64,000 bases of DNA from Flavobacterium sp. IB48 (GTDB lineage Bacteria > Bacteroidota > Bacteroidia > Flavobacteriales > Flavobacteriaceae): NCBI RefSeq assembly GCF_016405855.1, contig NZ_JAEFCA010000001.1, positions 1 to 64,000 of the forward strand, in the 5' to 3' direction. The translations under genes were made by a program, and so were the position numbers. Below the pieces are notes generated by a model. That model did no database searches and was not told where the DNA came from. It was given only the letters and a program-made list of their open reading frames with translations. The stretch's first letter is position 1, and every line of letters starts with the position of its first letter. This document shows, one piece after another, positions 53,791 through 63,579 of this stretch.

Positions 53791-54348
53791 TTAAACTAAT
53801 GAGTTTCTCAATGGATTTAAGTAATCCAGTTGTTTCTCTTCAAACAATTCTTCTAATGCCTCACAGCCATACTCAATTTTATAATCTCTTTCTACTTGTG
53901 TAATAGGAATAAGCCAGTAACAATGAATTATCTTTTCTTCAAATTGAAAAATTTCTAGATTATCTCCGTCAAGATAAGGTAATGAAATAAATGCATGGTC
54001 ACAAATAGAATTGTCAAGCCAAGGCCTTCCAATATTTGAGGTATGATGAATATTAAATGGTGTCAATCTGTGATGAGAAGCATGGACAGTCAATAATTCA
54101 ACCAAAGAATTATCTTGTCTTGGAGAATAAATAACTAACTCAATTAAGTTATCATCCATTAAATCGGCTGACATTCCAACAGTACAATATGTCCACATGT
54201 TGTGAATATTATTTGGAGCAAATTCTAAAACGAAGAACTCAGGATGGGTTTTCCATGTAGGACCTATTTCCCATTTCATTTTTTTTCCAACAATTCCAAA
54301 ATAGGAATTGTAGTGATCGGTTAATTTCGTAGAATAATTCTTTTGCAT
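53791..54348 (-). CDS. suppressor-of-fused (SUFU) domain protein
   Basis: A 185-aa soluble protein matching the bacterial SUFU domain pattern: an N-terminal helix with HYNSYFG, then FFVLEFAPNNIHNMWTYCTVGMS, IELVIYSP, and the late signature HCYWLIPITQVERDYK. Bacterial SUFU proteins are frequent immunity proteins beside polymorphic toxins. The frame opens at 54411, but the ATG at 54348 begins the conserved domain. It is directly upstream of the HEAT gene with no spacing. Confidence 0.75.
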   Translation of the reverse strand: MQKNYSTKLTDHYNSYFGIVGKKMKWEIGPTWKTHPEFFVLEFAPNNIHNMWTYCTVGMSADLMDDNLIELVIYSPRQDNSLVELLTVHASHHRLTPFNIHHTSNIGRPWLDNSICDHAFISLPYLDGDNLEIFQFEEKIIHCYWLIPITQVERDYKIEYGCEALEELFEEKQLDYLNPLRNSLV

Positions 54349-54445
54349 TAGCTTTTTATAATGAAACAGAGTCAATTTTTGACAAAGTGAACTTAATAAC
54401 TTTATCTTCAATATGCAAATAATAATGTTGTTCTAGAAATTTGGA

Positions 54446-54465
54446 GACTTGACGGAGTTCGAACC
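54446..54465 (-). repeat. tRNA-3'-end-like direct repeat, right
   Basis: On the minus strand GGTTCGAACTCCGTCAAGTC, close to the stub at 52952-52977 and to the T-arm of tRNA-Arg. A further short TTCGAACC lies at about 54520, next to the tRNA-Arg terminator. Confidence 0.55.
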
Positions 54466-54528
54466 AAAATTTGCCGTAAACACTGATATTGAAAAAAAAT
54501 AAAATTTTAGAAAATAATTTTCGAACCA

Positions 54529-54564
54529 AAAAAAGCCTGCAAAATATACACTTTGCAGGCTTTT
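54529..54564 (-). terminator. tRNA-Arg terminator
   Basis: AAAAGCCTGCAAA pairs with TTTGCAGGCTTTT; a T-run follows on the minus strand. Confidence 0.85.
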
Positions 54565-54575
54565 ATTTTCTGTAG

Positions 54576-54649
54576 TGACCCCGGAGGGGTTCGAACCCCC
54601 AACCCTCAGAGCCGAAATCTGATATTCTATCCAGTTGAACTACGAGGTC
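54576..54649 (-). tRNA. tRNA-Arg (anticodon TCG)
   Basis: Full cloverleaf on the minus strand: acceptor GACCTCG/CGGGGTC, anticodon stem TCAGA/TCTGA with loop TTTCGGC giving TCG, T-arm GGGGG-TTCGAAC-CCCTC, discriminator A. CCA is not encoded. It reads CGA codons. Confidence 0.95.
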
Positions 54650-54675
54650 AAAAATATTTAAATTTCATTTTTTTT

Positions 54676-54772
54676 AAATTCCAAATTCCAATATTAAACT
54701 TGGAATTTGGAATTTTTTTATTGAGTTTTCCAATTTGGAATTTGGAATTTGGAATTTCTTTATTGGAATTTA
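54676..54772. repeat. TTGGAATTT-word repeat and hairpin
   Basis: AAATTCCAAATTCCAA (54676-54691) is the exact inverse of TTGGAATTTGGAATTT (54700-54715). Further TTGGAATTT words continue to 54772. The first pair is followed by T-runs and could terminate yqeY on the minus strand. A related short element lies before lptE (about 29553). Confidence 0.8.
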
Positions 54773-54776
54773 AAAA

Positions 54777-55226
54777 TTACGAAAGTAATTTTTTCACAAT
54801 TGTAGAAATGGTTTTTCCTTCAGCAGTTCCTCCTAATTGAGCAGATGCTAATCCCATTACTTTACCCATTGAAGCAATTCCAGAAGCTCCTGTTTCAGCA
54901 ATGATTTTTGCAATTACAGCTTCTACTTCTTCTTCGCTTAATTGAGCAGGTAAAAACTTCTCGATTACAGCAACTTGAGCCAATTCTGGTTCTGCCAAAT
55001 CTGGACGGTTTTGTTCTGTAAAGATTCTTGCGCTTTCTTTACGAGTTTTAACCAATCTTTGAAGTAATTTAATCTCTTCATCTTCAGATAAATCTTCTTT
55101 TGATCCTGAAGCTGTTGAAGCCAATAATAATTCTGATTTTACAGCTCTTAAAGCTTCTAAAGCTACTGTATCTTTTGCTTTCATGGCCGTTTTGATTTCG
55201 TCCATGATTTGTGTTTGTAAACTCAT
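54777..55226 (-). CDS. yqeY: GatB/YqeY domain protein
   Basis: A 149-aa soluble helical protein of the YqeY family, the tail domain shared with the GatB subunit of amidotransferase. Typical pieces are IKTAMKAKDTVALEALRAVKSE and ASGIASMGKVMGLASAQLGG. The role of free YqeY is not well established. It sits downstream of ftsZ, separated by the terminator at 55360-55403 and a repeat arm. Confidence 0.88.
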   Translation of the reverse strand: MSLQTQIMDEIKTAMKAKDTVALEALRAVKSELLLASTASGSKEDLSEDEEIKLLQRLVKTRKESARIFTEQNRPDLAEPELAQVAVIEKFLPAQLSEEEVEAVIAKIIAETGASGIASMGKVMGLASAQLGGTAEGKTISTIVKKLLS

Positions 55227-55280
55227 GTTTATATTTTATTTAAAATAAGCCAAAGCCTATTAATTGATATATTAATTTGG

Positions 55281-55306
55281 CCCTTCGACTTCGCTCAGGG
55301 TGACAA
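55281..55306. repeat. single arm of the TGTCACCCTGAGCG repeat family
   Basis: The inverse matches 36063-36088 with one difference in 26 bases. No partner arm was noticed nearby. Confidence 0.8.
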
Positions 55307-55359
55307 TAAGATTCACTTTAAAAACCTATTTCGGAAGTCAAATTTTGAAATTCTGTGCG

Positions 55360-55403
55360 AAGATAAAAAAAATAACCCGAAAATTAAATCCAATTTTCGG
55401 GTT
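55360..55403 (-). terminator. terminator of the dcw cluster (after ftsZ)
   Basis: AACCCGAAAATT pairs perfectly with AATTTTCGGGTT; on the minus strand TATTTTTTTTATC follows. Confidence 0.88.
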
Positions 55404-55425
55404 ACCAAATATTATGATTCTAAAA

Positions 55426-57432
55426 TTAATCTACGTTATCGTGCAAAAATGAATTGTTTGAACGTAATTGCAAATCGTTATTACTGTCTGTTCCAACAGA
55501 AATTCTAGAATTTGTATTGTTAGATTGAGAATTAGATAAATCTATTCCTAATCTTTTGTATGCTGGTTCTTTTTCCAACTCATCAATTCTAGAAACATTG
55601 TTATGGAATTTATAGTTAAACTCTTTTAGTTTCTTTCTTCTTTCTTCAGCTCTTAAACGTAATGTTTCTTCAATAGTCAATTCTAAAGGAGAAACTTCAG
55701 AAGTTGTAGAAATATCAGGCTGACTAGTAAAATCTGGTCTTGGTTTTAATGTGATATTCAATTCCTCTGGAATTGTATCTTCAACTACTTTTTCAACAGG
55801 TTTAGAAGCCAATAAATCATTTTCAACTTCCATATATTCTTCTAGAGAATATTTAATAATTCCGTTATCTGAAACTTCAGTTACAGGAACAAATTGAACT
55901 GGATCGTTTACTTTAATATCACGAGTTTCATTTGTCAATTCAAACAACACTCTATTATCTTCAACAACTGGCTCTCTTTTTATAGGCTCTTGTTTGAACA
56001 AAGGAAGATCAAAAGAAAAAGTGGTTTGTTCTTCTCTTTCAAATACTCTTTGCTGCTGCACAGGTTGTTGTTGCACTGGCTGCTGCATCATTGGTTGTTG
56101 CAATTCTCTTGCTGCTGGTATTTCAGGAGCAGAAATTGTAAAATCAATATCTGTAATTGGCGAAACAATTTCGAAAGTCACATCCAGATTTTTGATAAAC
56201 TCAGACATAACCACTAACTCTTCCTGATTGATAGCTGGAGCAACAGCCTGAACTGGAGTCGGAGCAAATGTTTCGTCATCATCAATTAAATCAAAAACTA
56301 CTTTATCTTCAACTTTTGTTGTTGGAGTATCAACAGTTAAATCGAAAGATGCAAGCGGTTTATTCGTTAGATTATGAACACTTCTTTGCTCATCTTCTAA
56401 TGTATGAATGATTTTCTTTGGTTCTGTATTTACAATTTCATTTTGTTGTTCTACATCAAAACCTGTAGCAATAATAGTTACAGCAATGGCTTCGCCAAGA
56501 CTTTCGTCTTCACCAACTCCCATAATAATATTTGCATTGTAACCAGCTTCGTCTTGAATGTGATCGTTGATTTCTCCGATTTCGTCTAGAGTAATCTCAT
56601 TAGTTCCAGAAACGATAAGCAACAATACGTTTTTGGCACCCGTAATTTTATTATCATTCAACAATGGAGAATCCAAAGCTGAAACGATAGCATCTTTAGC
56701 TCTGTTTTCGCCTTCAGCTACAGAAGACCCCATAATAGCAGTCCCACTGTTAGCCAAAACAGTTTTCGCGTCACGTAAATCGATATTTTGAGTATAGTGG
56801 TGCGTAATTACTTCAGCAATACCTCTAGAGGCAGTTGCCAAAACTTCATCCGCTTTAGAGAATCCCGCTTTAAAACCAAGATTTCCGTATACCTCTCTTA
56901 ATTTATTGTTGTTGATTACAATTAAAGAATCGACTTGCTTACGCAACTTCTCAATTCCAATAATAGCTTGCTCCTGACGTACTTTCCCTTCAAATTGAAA
57001 CGGAATCGTCACGATACCAACTGTCAATATTTCTCTTTCTTTTGCTAATTGCGCAATTACCGGAGCTGCACCAGTTCCAGTTCCTCCACCCATACCAGCA
57101 GTAATAAATACCATCTTAGTACCACGGTCCAACATTTTTTCAATGTCTGAAATACTTTCGATTGCTGACTGCTGTCCAACGTCTGGATTTGCTCCTGCTC
57201 CTAGCCCTTCTGTTAGATTAACTCCTAACTGAATCTTATTCGGTACCGAACTATTTTGAAGCGCTTGCGAATCGGTATTACAAACGATAAAATCTACGCC
57301 TTTAATACCTTGTTTAAACATGTGGTTAATTGCGTTACTACCGCCTCCACCTACACCTATTACTTTTATTACATTTGATTGATTTTTTGGTAAATCAAAT
57401 GAAATACTTCCAAATTCTGAGTTGCTCATCAT
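55426..57432 (-). CDS. ftsZ: cell division protein FtsZ
   Basis: A 668-aa tubulin-like GTPase that forms the division ring. The GTPase part spans residues 15-330 with G-loop GVGGGGSNAINHM and the tubulin signature G115GGTGTG121. After it comes an unusually long low-complexity C-terminal region of about 330 residues, including a Gln/Pro run (MMQQPVQQQPVQQQ). Such long tails are usual in Bacteroidota FtsZ. The frame starts Met-Met-Ser; either Met is possible. It is the last gene of the cluster, with a strong terminator. Confidence 0.97.
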   Translation of the reverse strand: MMSNSEFGSISFDLPKNQSNVIKVIGVGGGGSNAINHMFKQGIKGVDFIVCNTDSQALQNSSVPNKIQLGVNLTEGLGAGANPDVGQQSAIESISDIEKMLDRGTKMVFITAGMGGGTGTGAAPVIAQLAKEREILTVGIVTIPFQFEGKVRQEQAIIGIEKLRKQVDSLIVINNNKLREVYGNLGFKAGFSKADEVLATASRGIAEVITHHYTQNIDLRDAKTVLANSGTAIMGSSVAEGENRAKDAIVSALDSPLLNDNKITGAKNVLLLIVSGTNEITLDEIGEINDHIQDEAGYNANIIMGVGEDESLGEAIAVTIIATGFDVEQQNEIVNTEPKKIIHTLEDEQRSVHNLTNKPLASFDLTVDTPTTKVEDKVVFDLIDDDETFAPTPVQAVAPAINQEELVVMSEFIKNLDVTFEIVSPITDIDFTISAPEIPAARELQQPMMQQPVQQQPVQQQRVFEREEQTTFSFDLPLFKQEPIKREPVVEDNRVLFELTNETRDIKVNDPVQFVPVTEVSDNGIIKYSLEEYMEVENDLLASKPVEKVVEDTIPEELNITLKPRPDFTSQPDISTTSEVSPLELTIEETLRLRAEERRKKLKEFNYKFHNNVSRIDELEKEPAYKRLGIDLSNSQSNNTNSRISVGTDSNNDLQLRSNNSFLHDNVD

Positions 57433-57509
57433 CTTTTTGGTTTTTTAATTCTTATTAAGTACATTTTTTACTTCTTGACTTGGGGCAAGAAATAATCCTT
57501 CTCTTTTTA

Positions 57510-58916
57510 TTATTCTGCGTTGTCTAAAAATTCTTTGATTTTGTCGACATATCGATCAAAAAATGATCTTCTTATTTTTGTTTCTGTAGATTCATTTTTA
57601 GGAGCCTTCTGTCTTACAACTTCTTCAGGCTCGTCAATAGTTTCTACTCTTTCAACGTAGTTTTCTTCAACTTCGTATCGCTGCACTGGTGGAGCGGTTC
57701 TATAAACAATTTTTGGTTGATCTTGCACCATTTCCATTCTAACAGCACTTTGCGAACTGTTTTCGATACTATTCATTACCAATCCTACTGCAGTTGCATA
57801 CAATGGGCTAGAAATTTCTTCTCCTGAGTTTCCTGCCAAATGCTCGTTCGGATATCCTATTCTAGTATCCATTCCTGTAATATACTCTACCAACTGTTTG
57901 ATGTGCTTTAATTGTGCACCACCACCTGTTAATACAATTCCGGCGATTAGCTTTTTACGAGGATCTTCATGTCCGTAAGCTTTAATTTCTGCGAAAACTT
58001 GTTCTACAATTTCCACAACTCTTGCATGGATAATTTTAGATAAGTTTTTAAGCGAAATTTCTTTTGGCTCTCTTCCTCTTAAACCTGGAATCGAAACGAT
58101 CTCGTTATCTTTATTTTCACCTGGCCAAGCAGAGCCAAATTTGATTTTTAAAAGTTCAGCTTGTTTTTCGATAATCGAACAGCCTTCTTTGATATCATCT
58201 GTAATTACATTTCCTCCGAAAGGAATTACAGCTGTATGGCGAATAATACCGTCTTTGAAAATAGCCAAATCTGTTGTTCCACCACCAATATCGATAAGTG
58301 CAACACCAGCTTCTTTTTCTTCCTGACTTAAAACTGCATCAGCAGAAGCTAATGGCTCTAATGTCAAACCAGACAATTCAATTCCTGAACTCTGAATACA
58401 TCTTCCAACATTTCTGATTGAAGATGCCTGTCCAACTACAACATGAAAACTAGATTCTAATCTTCCGCCGTACATACCAATCGGTTCTTTAATCTCAGAT
58501 TGCCCGTCAATTTTAAATTCTTGTGGCAATACGTGAATAATTTCTTCTCCTGGTAACATCGCCAGTTTGTTTACCTGATCAATTAGAAGTTGAATATCAT
58601 TTTCACCAATTACTTCTTCTGGATTATTTCTGCTGATATAGTCAGTATGCTGAATACTTCTGATGTGCTGTCCGGCAATACCCACAACCACATCTTTAAT
58701 TTTATAACCCGAATTATTTTCTGCTTCGAGTATCGCTTGCTGTATCGATTGTATCGTCTGCGTAATGTTGTTTACTACTCCTCTGGCAACACCCAAACTT
58801 TTGGATTTGCCAATGCCCAAAATCTCCAACTTACCATATTCATTTTTTTTGCCAATCATGGCAACGATTTTGGTTGTTCCAATATCTAGACCTACTGCAA
58901 TGTTATCTTTTTCCAT
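57510..58916 (-). CDS. ftsA: cell division protein FtsA
   Basis: A 468-aa actin-like ATPase that tethers FtsZ to the membrane. The start VGLDIGTTKIVAMIG (phosphate-1 motif), GVALIDIGGGTTDLAIF and IVLTGGGAQLKHI are typical. The C-terminal end RSFFDRYVDKIKEFLDNAE can act as the amphipathic membrane-targeting helix. It lies 77 bp upstream of ftsZ and 6 bp after ftsQ. Confidence 0.96.
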   Translation of the reverse strand: MEKDNIAVGLDIGTTKIVAMIGKKNEYGKLEILGIGKSKSLGVARGVVNNITQTIQSIQQAILEAENNSGYKIKDVVVGIAGQHIRSIQHTDYISRNNPEEVIGENDIQLLIDQVNKLAMLPGEEIIHVLPQEFKIDGQSEIKEPIGMYGGRLESSFHVVVGQASSIRNVGRCIQSSGIELSGLTLEPLASADAVLSQEEKEAGVALIDIGGGTTDLAIFKDGIIRHTAVIPFGGNVITDDIKEGCSIIEKQAELLKIKFGSAWPGENKDNEIVSIPGLRGREPKEISLKNLSKIIHARVVEIVEQVFAEIKAYGHEDPRKKLIAGIVLTGGGAQLKHIKQLVEYITGMDTRIGYPNEHLAGNSGEEISSPLYATAVGLVMNSIENSSQSAVRMEMVQDQPKIVYRTAPPVQRYEVEENYVERVETIDEPEEVVRQKAPKNESTETKIRRSFFDRYVDKIKEFLDNAE

Positions 58917-58922
58917 TTTCTA

Positions 58923-59645
58923 TTATTTAGTGCAAACTACTTGTTCCGTAAACCTAAGGTCAATTTTTTTGTATTTGTATAACGAACTATCTAAAACTGC
59001 TTTTTGAAAGAAGGCTTTATAGTTTCTAAATTTCTTATCAACATTCATCGTTCTTCCGAAATCTATGAAGTAATCATAGTTACGATTAAACATTTTTAAG
59101 CTTCCATTCGGCATAATCTCTATAGCAATGATGTTTTTTCTCAAAAACGCATCGTCATAAATTGTGCGAAATAAAGCTGCTAAATCTTCGTTATTTTTTG
59201 CATTAATTGCCCCTGAAACAAGAGGAACTCTCGCAGTGAAATTGTCTGATAAGGGCATTTTATTACCCTCATAGTCAATATAAAAAGAAGTGGCGCCATC
59301 ATAAACTCTTGCTATGGGCGTCTTCTGTTTTACTACTGCTTTTAGAACTCCATCAATACTTACAAAAACATTTGACTTCTCAATCATGTCTTGCGTATCG
59401 AGGGTTTTTTCTATCTTATTCAAATCTACTTCATCTTTTCTAATACTGGAAGCGTCTCTTTTATTTTCTATCAACAATTTATTAACCGTTTCCGGCTTTA
59501 CAAAAAGCGTATTTTCTCCTACAAAAACAACCATCGATTTTTTCAATTTTCGATCGCCATTTCGATGTTGTGCGAAAGAATACAGAAACAAAACCAGTCC
59601 GAAAATAAGTACTAATCTAATATTTGTCCAATTAAATATTTTCAT
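58923..59645 (-). CDS. ftsQ: cell division protein FtsQ
   Basis: A 240-aa bitopic membrane protein with one N-terminal transmembrane helix (about residues 8-25) and a periplasmic part of POTRA and beta type. It connects early and late divisome parts. Sequence conservation in FtsQ is low, so the call relies mainly on topology and position: its start overlaps murC by 14 bp and it is followed by ftsA. Confidence 0.9.
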   Translation of the reverse strand: MKIFNWTNIRLVLIFGLVLFLYSFAQHRNGDRKLKKSMVVFVGENTLFVKPETVNKLLIENKRDASSIRKDEVDLNKIEKTLDTQDMIEKSNVFVSIDGVLKAVVKQKTPIARVYDGATSFYIDYEGNKMPLSDNFTARVPLVSGAINAKNNEDLAALFRTIYDDAFLRKNIIAIEIMPNGSLKMFNRNYDYFIDFGRTMNVDKKFRNYKAFFQKAVLDSSLYKYKKIDLRFTEQVVCTK

Positions 59646-60981
59646 TTAAAACCTTTTTAATTGACGGAACCATTTCTCCCAAATCACCAGCTCCAATTGT
59701 TACAATAATAGGTGCATCACTGGCTTTGATTTCACCTAATAAATCTTCTTTTGCAACAATTTTTTTGTTCGAATTTGTCATTTTACCCAAAAGCCACTCA
59801 GAAGTCACTCCTTCCATTGGAAGCTCTCTAGCAGGGTAAATATCCATCAAAAACACTTCATCAAACTGCGATAAGCTTGCCGCAAATCCATCAACAAAAT
59901 CTCTTGTTCTACTAAACAAATGCGGCTGAAAAATTGCCAGAACTTTACGGCCTGGATACAATTCTCTAACTGCTTGATGAACAGCGTTTATTTCTGTTGG
60001 ATGATGTGCATAATCATCAATATATACTAAATTTTCGCTCTTAATCTGATACGAAAAACGTCTTCTAATTCCGTTGAATGAAGCAATGGCTTTTGCAATA
60101 GAATCGGTCGGGGTGCCGAAAGTTTTAGCCATCGCAATAGCCATCAATCCATTCATTAAATTGTGTTTTCCTGGCAATCCGAAACGTAAGTCCTTCATGA
60201 TTTCTGACGGCGTTTGCACATCAAAAACATAAGCCCCGTCTTCGATTCGAACGTTATAAGCCTTATATACAGCATCTTCATTTATAGCACATTGAACACC
60301 GTCTAAAGGCAATTCTTTGGTTATAAAAAGATTATTTTTATCTTCTACTTTTGAAGCAAATTCTCTAAATGAAGCCTGAATGGCGTCGCTAGTTCCATAG
60401 ATATCCAAATGATCTGCATCCATAGAAGTCACACAAGCAATATCTGGACGCAAATGCAAAAACGATCTGTCAAATTCGTCTGCTTCTACAACTGTTACTG
60501 TTTTTCCGCTTCCGATTAAATTAGAATTATAATTCTCAACAATTCCTCCTATAAAAGCCGTTACATCAGCACCACTTTGAAACAAAATATGTCCCAAAAT
60601 ACTAGACGTTGTAGTTTTTCCGTGTGTTCCAGCAACTGCAAAACAGAAAGTATCTCTACTTATAATTCCGAGAACTTCGGCACGTTTTTTAACCTCAAAA
60701 TGCCTTTCGACAAAATAATTCCACTCAGAATGTGTTTTTGGAACCGCTGGTGTGTAAATTACTAACGTATTTTCAACATAATAATCTGTTGGAATCAAAT
60801 TTATATTATCTTCAAAATGAATATCTATACCACTTTCAATCAATTCATTAGTTAGCATAGAAGGTGTTTTGTCGTAACCTGAAACCTGTTTTCCAATAAA
60901 CTTGAAATAACGAGCCAGAGCACTCATTCCGATTCCTCCGATACCAATAAAATAAACGTTTTGTATTTGATTTAAATTCAT
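59632..60981 (-). CDS. murC: UDP-N-acetylmuramate--L-alanine ligase MurC
   Basis: A 449-aa Mur ligase that adds L-alanine to UDP-MurNAc in peptidoglycan synthesis. It has the Rossmann start FIGIGGIGMSALA, the ATP loop G118THGKTTT125, VVEADEFDRSFL and the MurC piece YIDDYAHHPTEI. It overlaps ftsQ by 14 bp and lies 74 bp after murG. Confidence 0.97.
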   Translation of the reverse strand: MNLNQIQNVYFIGIGGIGMSALARYFKFIGKQVSGYDKTPSMLTNELIESGIDIHFEDNINLIPTDYYVENTLVIYTPAVPKTHSEWNYFVERHFEVKKRAEVLGIISRDTFCFAVAGTHGKTTTSSILGHILFQSGADVTAFIGGIVENYNSNLIGSGKTVTVVEADEFDRSFLHLRPDIACVTSMDADHLDIYGTSDAIQASFREFASKVEDKNNLFITKELPLDGVQCAINEDAVYKAYNVRIEDGAYVFDVQTPSEIMKDLRFGLPGKHNLMNGLMAIAMAKTFGTPTDSIAKAIASFNGIRRRFSYQIKSENLVYIDDYAHHPTEINAVHQAVRELYPGRKVLAIFQPHLFSRTRDFVDGFAASLSQFDEVFLMDIYPARELPMEGVTSEWLLGKMTNSNKKIVAKEDLLGEIKASDAPIIVTIGAGDLGEMVPSIKKVLNENI

Positions 60982-61055
60982 AATTGAGTCTTAATGTCTT
61001 AAAGTCTAAAGTTTTTAAAGTCTCTTAACTATATGTCTTCAGCTTTTTAATTTTT

Positions 61056-62144
61056 CTATTTAATTAACTTCACAATTTCTGCTACAATATCTTGTGTCGC
61101 TCTTGGTTTTGCCAGTTTTTTAATATTATCACTTAGTTGTTTCTGTTTTCCCGAATCTTTCAGCAGCGCTTCAAAAACAATGCTAAACTGGTTGTCAAGC
61201 TCAGATTCTTTCAACAAAATCGCACCTTTTTCATCTACAATTGCTTGCGCATTTTTAGTTTGGTGATCCTCAGCTACATTAGGTGATGGAATAAAAATTA
61301 CTGGTTTTCCAACAATGCATAATTCTGACACCGATGAAGCACCTGCTCGTGAAATTATGACATCTGATGCTGCGTAAACAAAATCCATTCTTTCAATAAA
61401 ATCAACCACTTTTACATTTGACTGATTGTACTTTTTATATTCTTCAAAATACAATTTCCCGCATTGCCAGATTACCTGTACATCTTGCGAAAGAAAATTT
61501 TGCAATTCTTTTTCGATTAACTGATTGATTCTTCTGGCCCCTAAACTTCCACCTAAAACCAATAACGTTTTTTTATTCGGATCTAAACCATAAAAAGCAA
61601 TTGCTTCATCACGTTTGCTTTCTATATCTATTAAATCCTGACGAACTGGGTTACCGGTTAAAACAATTTTCTCTTTTGGAAAAAAGCGTTCCAAGTTTTG
61701 ATAGGCCACACAAATTGCATTTGCTTTTTTGCTTAACAATTTATTCGTTATGCCAGGAAAAGAGTTTTGCTCTTGAACCACTGTCGGAATTCCTGCCGAA
61801 CCTGCCGCCTGTAATAAAGGCCCGCTCGCAAAACCACCCGTTCCAATTACAACATTAGGCTTAAACTTTTTTATTATTCTTTTTGATTCCAATAAACTAC
61901 TTGCGAGCTTAAGCGGAAACATCAAGTTTTGTAATGTCAATTTTCGCTGTAAACCAGCAATCCAAAGACCTTTTATTTCGTAACCTGCCTGAGGCACTTT
62001 CTGCATTTCCATTTTATCTTTGGCACCTACAAAAAGAAATTCTGCATCAGGAAATTGTAATTTTAATTCATTTGCAATTGCAATCGCAGGATAGATATGT
62101 CCTCCTGTTCCTCCTCCGCTAAGTATGAATTTATACTTTGTCAT
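61056..62144 (-). CDS. murG: UDP-GlcNAc transferase MurG
   Basis: A 362-aa GT-B glycosyltransferase that makes lipid II from lipid I at the inner membrane. It has the N-terminal loop S9-GGGTGGH16, the HIYPAIAIA helix, [13 protein letters not shown], and the UDP-GlcNAc site [25 protein letters not shown]. The gene lies between ftsW and murC. Confidence 0.97.
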   Translation of the reverse strand: MTKYKFILSGGGTGGHIYPAIAIANELKLQFPDAEFLFVGAKDKMEMQKVPQAGYEIKGLWIAGLQRKLTLQNLMFPLKLASSLLESKRIIKKFKPNVVIGTGGFASGPLLQAAGSAGIPTVVQEQNSFPGITNKLLSKKANAICVAYQNLERFFPKEKIVLTGNPVRQDLIDIESKRDEAIAFYGLDPNKKTLLVLGGSLGARRINQLIEKELQNFLSQDVQVIWQCGKLYFEEYKKYNQSNVKVVDFIERMDFVYAASDVIISRAGASSVSELCIVGKPVIFIPSPNVAEDHQTKNAQAIVDEKGAILLKESELDNQFSIVFEALLKDSGKQKQLSDNIKKLAKPRATQDIVAEIVKLIK

Positions 62145-62188
62145 CTTTCTAAAAATTACAACTTTTTAAAATTTATTCTTTTTTAATT

Positions 62189-63499
62189 TTATTTATTCAA
62201 AACCGCATTCATTGGGTTTCTTGAATTGTCTTCTATCGAATAGGCAGGCTCTTGCTCATAAATCTCTTGAGGAATCACATCATCTTCTGCCAACTCTTTA
62301 TCAATTAATCGCTGTAAAGCTTCTTTTCTTTTTTCTTTTTCTAATTTCTCTTCAGCGATTTCATCTTCTTTTTTCGTTACACTAATGATAATTCCAAGTC
62401 CAAGACAAGTCATCCAAATCGAACTACCTCCACTACTTATTAATGGAAGTGTTTGTCCTGTAACCGGCAATAATTCTACTGCAACCGCCATATTAATCAT
62501 GGCCTGAAATATCATCGGAAAACCGACACCGACAACAACTAATTTCCCAAACAAAGTAGGTGCTTTATGCGATGCAATCACAAATCTGAACAAAAGCAAC
62601 AAATACAAAACCACTATCGAAACCCCTCCTACCAAACCATATTCTTCTACAATAATGGCATAAATAAAGTCGGAAGAAGATTGTGGCAAAAAGTTTTTCT
62701 GAACACTTTTTCCAGGACCTAATCCTCCTAATCTTCCCGAAGCAATTGCAATTTTTGCTTTTTCAATCTGATAATCGTCTTCATCTGGCTTATCAGTTGT
62801 AAAGTTCGTAATACGACTTTCCCAAGTTGAAACCCTACTAAAGAATCTTGAATCTGGAAAAGCTTTTGCCACTAAAAGGAAAAATGCCAACATTGCAATT
62901 CCCGAACCAATGATAAAAGCAATATATTTTAATGGATACTTTCCAATAAATGTCAGCATTAAAACCATTGAAAAGATTAAGGCTGTTGTTGAAAAGTTCG
63001 CTGGTAAAATCAATATTAACGTAATAAACACTGGAACCCAAAGCTGAATTAACGAGGTTTGAAAAGGTTCATTTTCTTCTTTTGTTTTCGATAAATATCT
63101 TGCAACATAAATAAACAAAACAATAGATGCCAATGTTGATGTCTGGAACGTTATTCCAATAAAAGGCACCTGAATCCAACGGCTTGCATTTGCTCCCGCA
63201 ATCACAGTTCCTTTTAAAAGTGTATAAATCAATAAAATCCAAACCACCGGAAGCGCAATTTTTGAAATTGCTCTAAAATAATGATACGGCACTCGATGCA
63301 CCCAGTAAATGATTAAAAAACCAATACAAATATGTGCCAAGTGTTTTACCAAATAACCTAGTGTATTCCCCGTTCCATGCCCTATATAAGCTAAATTACT
63401 ACTCGCACTAAAAACAGGCATAAACGAAAACAAAGCCAATAAAGCCACAAATGACCATATTACCCTATCTCCTTTTAGTTTGTTTACCAGCTCTTTCAT
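62189..63499 (-). CDS. ftsW: FtsW, lipid II polymerase of the divisome
   Basis: A 436-aa SEDS-family membrane protein with about ten transmembrane helices and a charged cytoplasmic tail of about 70 residues. SEDS landmarks: IIVEEYGLVGG, then VELLPVTGQTLPLISSGGSS. It polymerises septal glycan with a class B PBP. The flanking murG and murD confirm FtsW rather than RodA. Confidence 0.96.
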   Translation of the reverse strand: MKELVNKLKGDRVIWSFVALLALFSFMPVFSASSNLAYIGHGTGNTLGYLVKHLAHICIGFLIIYWVHRVPYHYFRAISKIALPVVWILLIYTLLKGTVIAGANASRWIQVPFIGITFQTSTLASIVLFIYVARYLSKTKEENEPFQTSLIQLWVPVFITLILILPANFSTTALIFSMVLMLTFIGKYPLKYIAFIIGSGIAMLAFFLLVAKAFPDSRFFSRVSTWESRITNFTTDKPDEDDYQIEKAKIAIASGRLGGLGPGKSVQKNFLPQSSSDFIYAIIVEEYGLVGGVSIVVLYLLLLFRFVIASHKAPTLFGKLVVVGVGFPMIFQAMINMAVAVELLPVTGQTLPLISSGGSSIWMTCLGLGIIISVTKKEDEIAEEKLEKEKRKEALQRLIDKELAEDDVIPQEIYEQEPAYSIEDNSRNPMNAVLNK

Positions 63500-63579
63500 A
63501 ATTCTTTCGTTTCAGGTTATTCTTGTTTCAGTTTTCACGTTCCTTCTAACTCGAAACATGAAACTTGAAACTCTTTTTT

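Noticed and set aside
54412..54575. Second tRNA gene left of tRNA-Arg
   Set aside because: Only the T-arm-like GTTCGAACC and part of an acceptor strand are present; no D-arm or anticodon arm can be formed.
55994..56227. Cysteine-rich 77-aa frame on the plus strand
   Set aside because: It is the complement of the Gln-rich tail of ftsZ (CAG/CAA runs read as TGC/TTG) and has no promoter or homologous pattern.
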